A stretch of DNA of 64,000 nt from Blastobasis lacticolella (GCA_905147135.1 LR990042.1:11709545-11773544), one strand, 5' to 3'; shown: positions 24,016 to 36,524, counted from the stretch's first letter. Notes: generated by a model not told the origin, from the letters alone. Made by a program: numbers and translations.

Positions 24016-24363
24016 TCAGTTGGAGGCGGAACAATCGGCGATTAAGAATGTTTATAAAGTGGTAGCAGCAGCGGGTTGGTTATCGCCCGCGAGTTAATTC
24101 GCCAGTGTTAGCCTCGCGCGTCGACTGCGTTCCTGATAAAGATAATTTGCAAACGCTATTGTGTTGACTTTCTTCATTATTCCGACGGAAAATATTAACC
24201 GTCTCATTTATCCATTTCACATAACTTCAATGGTGCTTGTAGTAACTATGCGGAACTCCAAACTTTATTGTTCCACTACTAAATAGTAATAAAGTATGAC
24301 ATTTATGTGCTTGTAACAACAAAGCTTGTGCAACTTTTAGTTGTGATTGTAACAAATACGATA

Positions 24364-24507
24364 CAGTGCCACAAACTTATCTGAGACAGTGGCCAAAAGT
24401 GGAATTGTGGAAAAATGACGGCACTTTATTTTGAAATGTATTTGAACAGACATATAAATGCCAAAACAGCGCTGTCCGTCACCGGGTCAGATAAGTTTGT
24501 GGCACTG
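24364..24507. mobile_element. 144-bp MITE, Tc1/mariner-like
   Basis: Perfect terminal inverted repeats of at least 20 bases begin 'cagtgccacaaacttatctg' on the left, with the exact complement ending at 24507. Immediately outside both ends is TA, the target duplication typical of Tc1/mariner elements. It has no coding capacity. The interior contains 'ccaaaagtggaattgtgg', a phrase like those in Tc1-type ends. Confidence 0.8.
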
Positions 24508-24956
24508 TACTGTATGCAAATGCTGTCACAGATCAAACTATATTTTAAGAAGTACGGACTTAATAATTAAGTTTGTCTTTGGACCACATTCACCCAAAGC
24601 AACTATAACTATGTGGTTTATGACGAAAAGACCGCTTTGGTAAAGTTTCCAGCTCGTAACCGTTTTCGAGAGCATTCAAGTCCCGCATGTCTTGTTAAGT
24701 GTTTTGTCTTGCTCTGAAGTCAGTTGCGACGAATACAACCGCGGCTTTCCACTTTTTACCCATTTACAGGCGGTAAAGAAAGACGATTGAGTCTTCTACT
24801 TGCCTTTTAACAGATGTTTGACTATTTTCGGGGAATAGTTGGGTGCTGCGCCTAGAGTTTGAATTTAAGGGATTTGTCGGGTAGTCGTGCGTCAACACAT
24901 AAAACTTAGAAACAGGTAGATTTGGGTAGGTATAGTAGTACGTATTTTATAACCGA

Positions 24957-25195
24957 TAATCTATACATATAATACAAAGTCGCTTCCCGCCCTGTGTCCC
25001 TATGTATCTATGTACCCACGCTTAGATCTTATAAATTACGCAACGTATTTTAATGCGGTTTTCAACAATAGATAGTGTTTCAAGAAAAAGGTTTATAAGC
25101 TAGAAAAAACGGTAGGTAGGCAAAAACTTCTATATATATCGATGTAGGTAGGGGTAAAGCGATGTATGCGAATAAAGTCGCGCCTGGTCCCTTAG
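24957..25195 (-). mobile_element. Retroelement tail, member of a three-copy family
   Basis: The reverse complement matches the + copies at 47943-48165 and 56025-56245. Shared landmarks on minus are 'ggcgcgacttt', 'ctttacccctac', 'gcattaaaatacgttgcgta', 'aagatctaagcgt' and 'gcgggaagcgactttgt'. It is probably a LINE 3' end. No coding is visible. Confidence 0.75.
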
Positions 25196-25199
25196 TACC

Positions 25200-26775
25200 T
25201 ATTAATAAATATTGAACAATTTTTAGTAATAAATTCGTAATTACTTTTATATTTGTCATGTACCTATAGCCCGGGTACCCGGCTAAAATACTGTTGTGTT
25301 TTTCATAAACGGTTAATGTGCACTCTCAGCATATCCTAGCATCAATAATGTTGTTATGGATCGTAACAGCATCAACATTAGCTTCTATGATGTGAACTAA
25401 AATGGTGACCTTAATTTTCGAGTGAATGTGACGTCATAGTTCTAATAATGGCGTCGCAAAATAGACTGAACGAACATTTCCATTTTATTGTTATGACGTG
25501 TTAGGTTTTTAACAAAATGTTGTCCTAACATCGTCAATTTTCCATACCGGCCTTTTGCAAACATCGTAGCATTTTTGACTAAATAAAATTCTTAGATTAT
25601 CTTTCGACAAAAAAACACTTGTAATCTCCAAAATTGTTTAGAAGACATTGAATATCTAAAAAATTTCCTACCATCTGTCGGTAGTCATTAAAATGTATCA
25701 TTGTATAATCTGCACTTTTCTTGTACAATACTTCTTAAGCATTCAACTGAATAACCAATAGGCAAGCATTCGCTTACCTCGAAGACATCTCGACTTAGTT
25801 ACTTACAAACAGCTTGTTACTTGCAATTCCATTTTGAAGAGGCGTTGTTGCGGAAAAATAAGTACCGGCTCTCAGCGAGCGAGTGACAGTGAGACAGTTC
25901 TTTTCAGAGAGTAGACAAGTTTATTGTAATGTAACGTTCGTAGCGGAACTAATATGTTCTACATTTCTTATTCCGAGCCTCGTCCGTTTTAAATTGAAAA
26001 AGTAAGATGTTTATTTTTTCATGTTTCATTTTACTGTCATCACTTGTGTTGTGCATCCAGGAATAGCACTAAGTCGGCTTTATGTTGCGCATGTCGATTC
26101 TAGATTCTCATATTACATTAAAAAGTATAATAACACATATTGAATCGCAAAGCAGTTCCGAACAGTCTTTTGCCCGCGACTTTGACACAAACGTATATCT
26201 GTCTCTGAACCATAACTATCGTGGGACAAAGTTCCCACCGACAGCCGTGGGTGACAGGCTACGACGATGTTCTGCAGCTATTCAGACAGTATTTGAAACA
26301 TACGCTTCCTTGTTTCAAATCTTTTCAAGGGACATTGCAAGATGCAATTTTCACTTCGCCACCCATGTGGCGGTGAAGTCCTAGAAATTTATTCGTTTTA
26401 TATTGTCATATATTGATGTGAGTAAAAACATGTAGCAATAACGACATTGATCCTAACTCCGTGGTTCACACGTAGAGGTGGTACCTATAACATACTTACT
26501 CGTACCACTTTGAGACTTTAACTTCACACACCCTCTAAATAGGTACGAATTCATACTAATCCAAAATGTTCATGTGATCAAGTAGTAGGACTTTGTCAAG
26601 TCTGAAAAGTCCACCTGGCTGAGTACCACTGCTTTATCTAATTCTGCCGCTAAACTCAGTTTGAAGGATAAGGTAGCCAGCGCAATTATAAGTATAAGGC
26701 ATTTAATCTAAGTCCTCACGGCGACAATGCACCTGCGATTCTGAATTTTTGTTACCTGTCTAACCTAAATGTGAG
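25200..26775. other. No gene seen
   Basis: AT-rich. A + frame at 26082-26384 (100 codons) resembles no family I know, and its composition does not stand out strongly. I treat it as chance. Confidence 0.4.
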
Positions 26776-26781
26776 AATTGT

Positions 26782-26835
26782 AGATGTTATGAGCGACAGT
26801 AACCACTTACCATCAGGTGGGCTGCTTGCTCGTTT
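26782..26835 (+). mobile_element. Fragment of LINE tail
   Basis: 'cacttaccatcaggtgggct' followed by 'gcttgctcgttta' is the standard LINE 3' tail, here about 50 bases only. Confidence 0.55.
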
Positions 26836-26839
26836 ATCA

Positions 26840-28515
26840 TTGAGTAGCGCAAATAAAGTACACACTCGTACCATTTTAAGATAGACTTTCATACTAATCC
26901 AAAATGTTCGGTTGCAGCGCACCCCTTGCAGTGCAGTTCCCAGGGGTTTACGTGCCACTGATTACGAGAACGCGTACTTTCAGGAACCACTGGCTAACTC
27001 TACGGCAATCCGAACGCCGTCGTTCATTATTTCCTTACATCATAATTTCTCTGACAAGCAACGCGAAAGGTTCATGGAGTTTACGTTTTCGCCTTTGCAG
27101 CCTTATCGCCCGTTCCGGCTGCCGTGCGATAACATCGCGTTAACTCGCCTCGGCAAATCGTTTTCTTACACGTCCGAACATATTATATTTACAAACTTCC
27201 TGGCTGTGGAGAGCCGTTTCTTTTACGTTTTCGTTGATTTGTAAACAGTCGTTGCGTAACGGACTAATGAGGCTGTGAGTAGTGTGGAAAGTAAGACGGA
27301 TTGAGTCGTTGAATTGGATGCGAGAGTCAACGGCTTGCGATGTGATGATGGTGAAGGCAGGGATAAGTGTTGGAGGAAGAGTAACATAACACAATAATTT
27401 ATTTTTTTGGGTGTGGGAACGCGGTCTCTGGCAGACGTAAGATTTGACCCCTTGGATAATGATGATAAGGATCCTTAAAGCCCTACAGGGTTCGTGCAAT
27501 AAATTACTCTGCCCAAACTAAGATTATTTTCTATTTGCTTTTACCTTTCGTGTTTCGAAAGAAATATCGTTTGCTAAGACTTTAAAGTTGTCATTTACTA
27601 CACTAAACTAATGTTTGATGTTCCAGCTTTATTTTTGGAATACTTCTGTTTAAATGTAATTATGTTTCCTATACAATTAACACATTGCACTTGACAATTA
27701 TTTTTGTTTGATCGACCCATTTCGATTGCGTATCGCGCCCCAATATTGACGGAAGCTGTTCATCTCGTCTTTGCCGAGATACTCGTAACAATATAAACAC
27801 CAAGAAGCCGATCTGCAAACATGAGTGTTGATACTGTAAATATTTATACGAGATAAAATCTTTATAGACAAGACACACACCTAATTATTACCAGATATTG
27901 AATACAGCTTAATACAATTTTAAGGTTTATATTAGCCCTTCACATTAAGCTTTGCTTGAAGCGATTAATACACAGATGAATTGCTGAGTTAAGTTCTCTC
28001 ATGATAGCTTTGTGCCACTTATTCCTGTCAAATCTGAAGATACATGGCATGATGCCAAAACATAGGCAAAAACATGACCGACCAACAAGCATGACGTACG
28101 CCAGCCTTGTCCTTACATTGTCATTTCTATTTTATGTGTTTTTTATAAATGAAAAACTAAGTGCATAGATCGTAGATTTAATGGGCGACACCGCTTTCCA
28201 GTAGATGTGTTTTTTAGCATCATATTATACTATATGAAAAGATATAAAAACAGTTAGAAGTAACGAAAGATGTTAGTTGGACATATTTACCAGAAAGTTC
28301 GAGTACAAGTTCAAGTTACTAACTGTTGTAAGTTGAATTTGTACGAAACTCTCTGGTATTCGGCATGATTCCTTATATCTTTATGAATTTTCAGCATTGT
28401 CCTACCTAACAATCGCCCTCGCGACATGTGTTTCGCTCCTCCACACGTTTCTTCTAAGGATGCTCCGAAAAGGAGAGAAACAGGTCGATATATATCTGTT
28501 ACCATATAGTATTCT
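26840..28515. other. No gene seen
   Basis: Open frames of 110 (+, 26912) and 119 codons (-, 27499 to 27140) overlap each other's region and do not resemble known proteins. No repeat family is recognised. Confidence 0.4.
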
Positions 28516-28521
28516 GTTGTA

Positions 28522-28705
28522 TGACAGTAACGGAAGACGCAGCGTGGGTAGGCCTCCTACAAGGTGGACAGAGGACCTGGTAAAGATCGCAGGTACCAGC
28601 TGGATGCGGAAGGCACAGGACCGGCCTTTGTGGAGATCTCTAGGGGAGGCTACGCCCAGCAGTAATCGTTTTTCAGCTGATATTATGATCAATATTCTGT
28701 TGTAA
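28522..28705 (+). mobile_element. RTE-type LINE, extreme C-terminus
   Basis: Translation on + gives 'NGRRSVGRPPTRWTEDLVKI' then 'DRPLWRSLGEA', the hallmark GRPPxRWxDDL...LWRSLGEAY ending of RTE-clade ORFs. The usual final 'YVQQW' is replaced by 'TPSS', so the terminus is mutated. The frame stays open to 28705 but the matching part stops near 28660. The 121-codon minus frame over the same bases is a shadow. Confidence 0.85.
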
Positions 28706-28709
28706 CTGT

Positions 28710-29825
28710 GATGGTGAGCAATTGACAATAGGCTATATAATAATATAAATTCACAATGAAGATCCAATTTGTAGGAATATCGATAAAGTGCAATCAGTCA
28801 GCTGGTGATGTGACACAATTGACAACGTTTATCAATAAACAGAGCTCTCGATCGACCGGCCTGCTGCCCGCCATTAATCAAATCAGGGCTGCGGCGTAAT
28901 GGCATACTAATTACAGCGTGCGCGGGAATCAGCGAGCGTCAGCCGCAGTGTTGGCAACACCAGTGTCTGTACACCCCTACGACTCTGCGACTGTGGATTG
29001 ATAAGTTTAAAGTGTAATGAAGAATCTGCAGATGGGACTGCTGACCTTTGTACAGGTTCTATGTGTGCGGGGATTGTGTCAAAATCGGTCTAGCCGATAC
29101 GGAGTTCATAGGGAATATATTGCAAAGAAAATGTTTTTCTGTTAATAAGTTTGTTTTCTTAAAGCGATCGCTAGCAAACTCATATAATCATCCGCTGGAC
29201 TCATTTGTCGATTCCCTGAAAATTTTATCGAAATCGAGCCGTTTCTAAGTGACAAGTCAAGCCAACTTTACGCGCCCTAATGTTTAGTCAGCTTTCTTTC
29301 ACGTCATTGCTATATCATTTCATAGCCACACGATCCATATCATTTCAAAATGGCGCTTATACGACTTTTCGTATTTTTCACCTTTCTGTGTGTAGCTACC
29401 ATGTACCTATTGCTATGGCAATCCAGATTTTTTAGATGATTGAAAGCAGAATACATAAAGGAGATTTAAGAAACATACTTTCCTCCACAGGTTCTTCTGC
29501 CTATTTATGATGTAGGTAGGTAGGCACTAAGAACTGCATTTTTGCGTTCATATTGACTAACTAGAGATATTGCCGTAAACTAAATCGTCTAACCTGTCAT
29601 TCAATGCAGTAATTAACCCAAACGCCAATATGTCGTTTATATTGCAACGGTTATTCGGTTTGATGTTAATCACGGTAGCGTTTGCGGTCGTGTCAATGCT
29701 GAGTAATGAACGAATCTAATTTCACTGAAACATGTAAATTACAAACATTTTCCTCGGAGATATTTTACACGTTGTACATGCGCATATAAACAATTGTACT
29801 TTCAGTATATTACATACTTCACATG
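28710..29825. other. No gene seen; CpG-richer patch near 28.9 kb
   Basis: A patch at 28850-28990 is richer in CpG than its surroundings. No protein-like frame or repeat family is recognised. Confidence 0.4.
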
Positions 29826-29831
29826 TTGTAA

Positions 29832-30088
29832 TGACGACCTGAGTGGTTCAGTTGGTTAACATGCCGGTCGCCCCGCAGAGGTCCCGGGGTCGATTCCCGA
29901 TCAAGCGAAAATTAAAATGATGTATTTAATTTCTGTTACGGGTCTGGGTGTAGTTTGTATGATAAGTACGTATTTAAAAAAAAATTGTAAGTTGTCTATC
30001 TATCACCTATAATACAAGCTTTGCTTACTTTGGGGCTAGATGACGCTGTGGGAATTTGTCCAAGCACATTTATTTGTATTTATTTGAC
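29832..30088 (+). mobile_element. tRNA-derived SINE (second family)
   Basis: Begins with a tRNA-like head: A-box-like 'gagtggttcagttggttaac' and B-box-like 'ggggtcgattccc', 30-40 bases apart. The body includes 'gggtctgggtgtagt', an A-run, 'acaagctttgcttactttgg' and 'gggctagatgacgctgtg'. It ends in 'tttatttgtatttattt'. This head-body order is common in Lepidoptera. It is not an intact tRNA gene: the acceptor stem cannot be closed. Confidence 0.78.
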
Positions 30089-30177
30089 ATTACAGTAAAT
30101 ATCGCGACAACTCAACGCACAATGTTTATTTGTTTCATAATGTTGATTCTGAGTCTGACCACTTTTAATGTTACACG

Positions 30178-30330
30178 ACAGATAAACAGACAATCCAAAT
30201 CCATCAGGGCCACCTGATGGAAAGTGGTCACGGCCACCTATGGACATCAACCGCAACAAAGGAGTTACCAATGCGTTGCCCGTCTCTGAAGAGACCGAGA
30301 TATACCTCTTGAACGATCCCATGTCTAAAG
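30178..30330 (-). mobile_element. LINE 3' tail
   Basis: Complement of the LINE tail: '+' reads 'ggccacctgatggaaagtgg', 'ctatggacatcaac' and 'gaacgatcccatg'. It lies only 90 bases after the SINE end. Confidence 0.75.
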
Positions 30331-30334
30331 GAAA

Positions 30335-32118
30335 CGGACAGAAAGGAAAGGAATGGAGCAGGATACGGTTAATTAACAAATAATTATTATACTTTAGATA
30401 AAAATAGACTTTATAATCTATATGTTAGCACATGTATGTGTTTTTTACGCGGAACTCGTAACCCGTCAGCCTTCAAGCAAAGTTATGTTTAATAGTCTTT
30501 CTTATGCGAACTCTGCATCGTGCGAACTGACAATAATTATAAAGATTGATTTTCTTATAGGCGTTTCGAATTATAAATATTAAAAAAGGCTTGTCTGCAT
30601 AGGTAGTGTTCGTTTAGCCATTGTTTATAAAAGTAAAATTAGTTTGTACTTTGACCACTAGGACGCGTGGCTGTCTCTTGTGCTGAAAATGTTACGTTGA
30701 TACGTTGTGTATAAATTAATTAGTTTATACCTAGAAATCTTACCAAGTATTTTACTCAATAAGGCTAACATCTCGTGTTGAGTGAGCTCACGTGTAATGG
30801 TGAAGCGAGCTTACCTTGAGAGAAATTTCTCATCAGGTTCAATTTTCGTTATCTGGGATTTATTTCCGAAATTAATTTGTTGCGGGTTCCAACATAGTAC
30901 CTAATAGTTTGTTCTCGTTCTGCCTGAGGTGTGTTGTTTAATAATATGTAAGCATAAATGTTTCAATATTATTCGTGTTTTTTTACTAGGAGATTCCCGT
31001 ACTGATAATTAGCTTATAGTCTACAACATTTTTCAAAAATCTGGAGCTGCAGCGTTGAGACAATTTATAAAGAGCCCATGCTCTTTAAAACCCTAGAATA
31101 TGTATTCTAGTCTGCAAACTATACCGTGGCACAATACCTCAGAGCTAACATGGTTGTTAATGTTATACTCTTTCGCAACATCGCATTGCATAATAATATA
31201 TTGCCTGTCAAAGTTCAATGATTGTTTGTCTAAGATACAATGATGCGACATTTTAATAATGAATAGGCTACTTATAATCAATGCCGTGTGATTTCAAGGC
31301 ATTTTATTCACTTAAATCTTTATGTACACAATAAAACAAAAAGGTGAAAACACAATTATAAACGACACAACAGGCACCACCTATTTCTAAAAAGGAATTT
31401 CCTGCAGCAGGCCTACAAAAGCGAGATGTTATAAAAGAAACGCATATACGACGTGCACAATATATAATAAAAATTTGCTAGTAGTACATACACATATAGA
31501 TAAATATTTTTATTTAGGCATACGTCAGTTCTCTCATGATCTGTAATTACCTGTACTTATTAAATGGTGTGCATTACCAATAGGTGTGCAACAATCACAT
31601 GTTGCAGTTATGTACAGAAAATAAAATCTATTTTTTTTATTTAGTTGCACATACATTATACATTTTACGTTACACAAAATTTCGTAATACCAGAAAATAC
31701 TAAACATGCACTTTTTGAACCAACAGCTGTTTTCACAGTAATACAATACGAACCTACAGTATTGGCGACCTTACTATCGAGCATTTCAGCTTTAAATCTC
31801 TACATGAAAAAAGGACAGCTGTCGGGCTTTCGTCCTGCGAGTGTCATACAAGGCGAACAATGACTCAGATAAGCTACTCGTTGTAATAAAAAGCACCCAG
31901 ACCTTCTTAGACAACAGTTTCCTGTGAAAGAGAAAAACTCCGCAAATAATGCACATCCGCTAGTTTTAACTTCGTATCTACTTACACACGTGCGACACAC
32001 TGGCCCACGGTCACACTGGCCAATGACCCCATAACATACCTGCAACGTTCCAGTCTCTTTGCATGGTTTCAGTCAAATGACTAGCTCGGGTCGACGATGC
32101 CATCGTGCCGCGAGTGTA
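30335..32118. other. No gene seen
   Basis: AT-rich. Several 60-80-codon frames between 31534 and 32045 are open on both strands and do not resemble known proteins. Confidence 0.4.
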
Positions 32119-32119
32119 T

Positions 32120-32182
32120 ATTGACATTCATAAGTGTTGTAAAACCCAAACTGAATAATATTATTTGATTGATTGACAGAGG
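32120..32182 (+). mobile_element. Short retroelement tail, second copy
   Basis: 'aagtgttgtaaaacccaaac' and 'tgaataatattatttgattg' match the tail at 20113-20180. Confidence 0.5.
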
Positions 32183-32184
32183 CG

Positions 32185-32600
32185 ACGCTCAACAAAGCCA
32201 AATTATGTACCGCCAACATCTGTACTACCAGTTCCGCAAAAACTCTTTTCAGATACATTAGTACATACTTCGTACGTTGTGCGAATCTCGCCAGCTTTCA
32301 GCGGCCGCCGGGACCCGTAAAGTAGCAATAAAACGCCTCGCGACCGCCATCCAATGCCTGTTTATGACACTTTATTCACTATATGGGCCTACTTAATGAA
32401 CTTTCCCCTATATTTTGAGTAAAGAATACGTATGAGATCCTTGTAAATACATTCGATATTGTTCTCGTGATTTGGGATAGGTTGATATAAGTGTAGTAGG
32501 GTTGTTTATCGAAATAAAATTTGTCTCACGCGAAATGAAGAAGGAATCTCGATTAGTGTGATTTTTAGTTATGCATAGTTTCAGATTATCATTACCTACT
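32185..32600. other. No gene seen
   Basis: Non-coding, with a GC-richer patch at 32290-32350. Confidence 0.4.
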
Positions 32601-32607
32601 TAATTAT

Positions 32608-32945
32608 AATTATCATGTTGGCGTTAATGTCCCGGTTTTTCTCTCGTGAACGAGGGCCCGGGGTCCGCCTTGACCATGCTCTAGGATTTGGCAGATCAGA
32701 AAATTACAGTGGAGCGACTACCATCTGACCCTGCTGCCAAGGGAACCTGGCCAGATTGGATTATAGTTACACATTCAGTCACTTGAATGTGCAGGTTTCA
32801 TCACGGTGTTTTCCCTCACCGTAAGAGAATCTCTAATCTAAAAACTAATGTACATAACCCAGAAAAGAGTCATTGGTACATGGCCGCTCTCGGATTCGAA
32901 CCCGCACTCACGAGTCGGATACCATAACCACACGGCCACTGACCT
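32608..32945 (-). mobile_element. tRNA-derived SINE (copy 3 of 5)
   Basis: Same order as the 12.2 kb copy: 'ttggcgttaatgtcccggtt', 'aggatttggcagatcag', 'gttttccctcaccgtaagag'. The head at the right has the B-box complement 'ggattcgaacccg' and 'cacggccactgac'. Short A/T direct repeats ('taattat') flank it but are too degenerate to prove a target duplication. Confidence 0.85.
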
Positions 32946-32949
32946 AATT

Positions 32950-33518
32950 ATTTATATTATATTAGTCCACTTGTTTTATTATTATGCACAAAAGTAACAC
33001 GCCAGAGAACGAGTTGCCCCACTGTGTACTACTTCGTTATTTTCCAACCATGTTTTAATGCAAAATTCCTCTTTTACAGGTACCGTAATTAACGACGGAA
33101 CACCGTTTCTGACTTTAGCCTCGCGTGAGGAGACTCGAATAATTTGTAAGCATAATTCACTTGAATCATAATAATTAATTACAAGAGAACATTGTGTCAC
33201 GTGCCTTGTGTAATAAACCGTGCAGCAGTGTCTAGACAACCTTTTTGTTGGAAATGTACGGAATGAGTGGGTAAAGCTATGCTGTATACTTTTTTACTCA
33301 CCCCATTGTCATCAGGATGGTTATTTGTTGTTTGTAGTACTGTCGAGGGAGGTACCCGATGTTTGCTCAGCGAATATTTACTTTTGGAATTTGGAACTTT
33401 GGAATGTTCTTTTTACATGCAATTGCATGAAGTGACTCTATAGGTAGTTAAAATTAGTTTTGTAGAAGCTTTACGTTTTTGTTTATACCTATTTTGCTAG
33501 CTACATTACAAGGTAGGT
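32950..33518. other. No gene seen
   Basis: Non-coding. Small open frames on both strands are not protein-like. Confidence 0.4.
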
Positions 33519-33521
33519 ACT

Positions 33522-33776
33522 CATAATCATAATCATCACACCGAATAACAGTCCACTATAGGACTAAGGGCCTCTCTTACGAAAGGGAAGGTGCCATAAT
33601 CTTCACGCTTGGCATGCGCGTTAGAGATCGAGTGTTACAAATATAACAATGGAAAACGCAGCTGTCCATTTTCCAGCTTACGGAGACTCTTGATCTTTTG
33701 CCTCAAAGTCGCGTTGTACGACTCCCACATGTGTAAGGGATTGGTGCTATTCTACTCTATCGGACACCACACGGCC
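33522..33776 (-). mobile_element. (ATC)n-ended retroelement copy
   Basis: Shares 'gtccactataggactaaggg', 'cacgcttggca', 'gtacgactcccac' and 'ttggtgctattctactc' with the other copies. This copy keeps the 5' part ('cggacaccacacgg') that the 19 kb copy lacks. Confidence 0.8.
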
Positions 33777-33779
33777 AGT

Positions 33780-34725
33780 ACTCATAATATTAGATAATAT
33801 TTATATTTTTTAAAGCACGTTAGAAGCAATTAATACCAACAAATTTCCTCATTAAAAAGCGTTCCTGCCCTGCACCTTCCGGCGAAATGATCAAGAAAAC
33901 TCGATTATTCAAAAGGCTTGCGGGCTTCCGTATTATTTTTATTTTGTCGCCAACACAAATTGAGATACTTCTTTTTTCATAAAGAATATTCCCTGTACTT
34001 CCTTAACAAACTTTCAAAGTGCCCTTATTGAATTTTCTCAAGTTTTGATAGGTTTTCCGTCGATTTTTCCTTTGTTGCCTTTCCCAGCAAAGTTGAGATT
34101 GTCCAGTAATTTTAGGTGGTAACCGGTAGCGACGTCATCCTTTTTGCTCCCCGGCAAATTTTGTATTATACAATGAATATTTAACAACGAATCTTTGGGC
34201 TAAAATGTTAACTCCTTTTAAATTGCCGTGGCGAAGTCATGCTCGTCGAATAGAAATACATTGTGTTCTTTTTATTTTGAAAGTACCATCATTGTAACAA
34301 ACGAATGGATGGTAAATGGTAGCGATTGCCCTTTACATGGTAATTCAAACATTTAAGAACAATCAAGCATAACAATATAAAATAACCCTGTTATTCGACT
34401 AGTTTCGATGTATATGAATAAACGAGCCGACTTCCTAATCCATCGCTCGCTGTCTATCACAGAGTAGCCACATCAAGTAATTTGTCATCTTCTAGAATAA
34501 TCGTCTATTTCTGCAGTTGTCTGAGCATGATGCATGGTAGCGCATTCCGGCCACGTCCACCGCAACTGATACGTAACGCCCAACTGTCATACAGAACCCA
34601 GTGTGACCACGTACCTCCACAGCGGTTTCTATATTTGCAAAACGCGAAAGCCCAAAGTTTGTTTTGCTTTTATAGATCAGGCAGTTATTTAACAATTAAA
34701 TATAAACTTTGCTGACTATTATTTT
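33780..34725. other. No gene seen
   Basis: AT-rich non-coding DNA. A region at 34540-34640 is open on both strands but has no recognisable protein. Confidence 0.4.
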
Positions 34726-34727
34726 TT

Positions 34728-34990
34728 TATAATCGAGAGAGGCAACCGCGCCGTCAGGTCACCTGATTGTTGTTTTATCATCATCACCTTTATGGTCCTC
34801 TTCCTCCCAAAAGCAGGAGTGTAGCATATGCAATCCTGGTGTCCGATAAATTTGAAAACTCGATTCTTGAAGGCTTCAATTCCATACCGACAGGAGAATA
34901 CCGCTGCAAGAATATCATTTCATAGAAGGTCATACGCGGCATAAGGAACCTTAAAAAGCGTACAGTTGCGTACGTACCAACAAAAGGAAC
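34728..34990 (-). mobile_element. LINE reverse-transcriptase end and tail
   Basis: On minus, 'YGIEAFKNRVFKFIG' corresponds to the Y(D/G)IxAFKNRxYxFL end of a LINE ORF2. It is followed by an (ATG)n-like run and a tail containing 'gtgacctgacggcgcggttg' and 'ttataaaaaaata'. It is truncated and frameshifted. Confidence 0.65.
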
Positions 34991-35194
34991 TTTAATTTTT
35001 GGCGGGTTTATAACCTTTTCGTTTTTATTCATATGAACACCCTCGTCTGCAATAATCTTCCTTTTGAAATGTCATAATTAGCGAAGGACCCATCACAGTT
35101 TCTTCTACCCACTAAACATATCAAGATAAATAGGGAAAGGACCGATAAGATATTTTTTGTTTATTGTAACATAACTACCTGAGAGGCCTTCCCT

Positions 35195-35338
35195 GGAGAG
35201 TATAGTGAAATTGTTTTTACGGGGTTGGAAACGAGTGGGTGATGCCCCTGGCATTGCAAACGTCTATAGGCTGCGGTGACTGCTTACCATCAGGCAGGTC
35301 GTAAGCTTGTACGCCACCTTAGTGGTATAAAAAAATAT
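35195..35338 (+). mobile_element. LINE tail
   Basis: Contains 'ctggcattgcaaacgtctat', 'tgcttaccatcaggcaggtc' and 'gtataaaaaaatatta', a standard lepidopteran LINE 3' terminus ending in an A-run. No coding is attached. Confidence 0.7.
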
Positions 35339-35339
35339 T

Positions 35340-35880
35340 AAAAGAATACCATGCAGGGTGAGTCTAAATTTACACTCATAAAGTTTGCAGGGCTTTATTA
35401 AGGTTGAAAATAGGACGTAGTAAGAACTGCATTCGTATTGCGGTAATACAGGTGTCCCTTACTCTTGGCCACGAGCCAATCGTGTTAATTCACACCACTA
35501 ACTAGAACACTTAATCATATCACTCGTTTGCGACCTCAGGACTTCAAATCAGCTGCGAAACGACAATTAGATGTGAAATCCTATGTTTTGTGAAGTTATG
35601 ACGGAACGGAAACCACCAGTAATTAGCTACCTATTGATAAGTTTTTTGTAATTTTGATTGCAGTTTAATGTGTTTTAAAACCGTTATTCTTGCCTTCATA
35701 AGGTTGTAAGACTTGTAAGTTTCATTACAATTAGGAAAAATTTCTTAAGGGAGAAATAAAATATTATTTGACAAATTGATTCGTTTGGGCAAGTAGGTAC
35801 CCGACTACACTTATGTACTGTCCATCATAAATTGAAGTTCCACCCGACCCATCTGGATGAGTGGCGGTCAACTACAGTTC
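35340..35880. other. No gene seen
   Basis: AT-rich non-coding DNA. Confidence 0.4.
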
Positions 35881-35899
35881 TTATGCATTTTAAGATACT

Positions 35900-36038
35900 T
35901 ACTGTCGCGTACGACCATTCCTTGGAATGATCTTCCTGGTTCTGCAGCGGTGTAGCCTTCAGGAAACGAGTTCGCAAAGAGAACTGTTCATGGGCGCGGT
36001 GATCACTTAGGTACTATCAGGTGACCTGCTTGCACGAT
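35900..36038 (+). mobile_element. LINE ORF end and tail, shrunken
   Basis: 'WNDLPGSAAV' and 'FRKRVRKENC' in + frames match the WNxLP...FRxRV end of a LINE ORF2. The tail 'aggtactatcaggtgacctg' follows after only ~40 bases and ends in a T-run at 36040. It abuts a minus-strand LINE tail, so two elements meet 3' end to 3' end. Confidence 0.6.
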
Positions 36039-36039
36039 T

Positions 36040-36325
36040 TTTTTTTCTGACGGTAGGCAAACAGGCAAGCGGGCCACCTGATGGAAAGTGGTCACCACTG
36101 CCTATAGACATTAGCAACACCAAGAGTATCGCCAATGCGTTGCCCTTGCTCTGGCAGCAACAATGCAAATACCACTCCACTGCCAAAGCCACGGTTCCCC
36201 AAATCCCCACCCCATGGAGCACTGGAAACCTTACTTACCGGCAGAAACACAATACTATTTAAAAGAGTGTTATTGTGTGGAGGTACTTCCCCAGTCGGGC
36301 GGCTCCAATTCAAACGAGATACCCC
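36040..36325 (-). mobile_element. LINE 3' end, copy 2 of the pair with 185-512
   Basis: Same content as 185-512: '+' reads 'caaacaggcaagcgggccac', 'agacattagcaacacc', then 'ccccaccccatggagcactg'. It differs by small indels. For example, it lacks the 'acttctataacacgttgatc' part seen at 280-303. Confidence 0.72.
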
Positions 36326-36524
36326 GCTATTCCCTACCTACCTTTTTTATAAAAAAAAATATCACACTGACCTATCTACCCTCAACTAAGTACTTGTAGG
36401 CTTGTACTATTGGTGGTATATAACTGATATACTACTTACATACTATTTAAAATAGCACGAGTTTTCTCGGGGTTACTCTTTATTAATAGGTATGCATGTA
36501 TTAAACATATAACCTTCCAAAATA

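Noticed and set aside
26082..26384. 100-codon open frame on +
   Set aside because: No domain, no exon signals found and no repeat match. Length alone is not enough in this much sequence.
27140..27499. 119-codon open frame on minus
   Set aside because: It overlaps an open + frame, has no recognisable motif, and composition does not differ from the flanks.
28402..28767. 121-codon open frame on minus
   Set aside because: It is the antisense of the RTE C-terminus on +, which has the recognisable GRPPTRW and LWRSLGEA motifs.
29832..29905. Functional tRNA gene
   Set aside because: A- and B-boxes are present but the acceptor stem does not pair and a SINE body follows.
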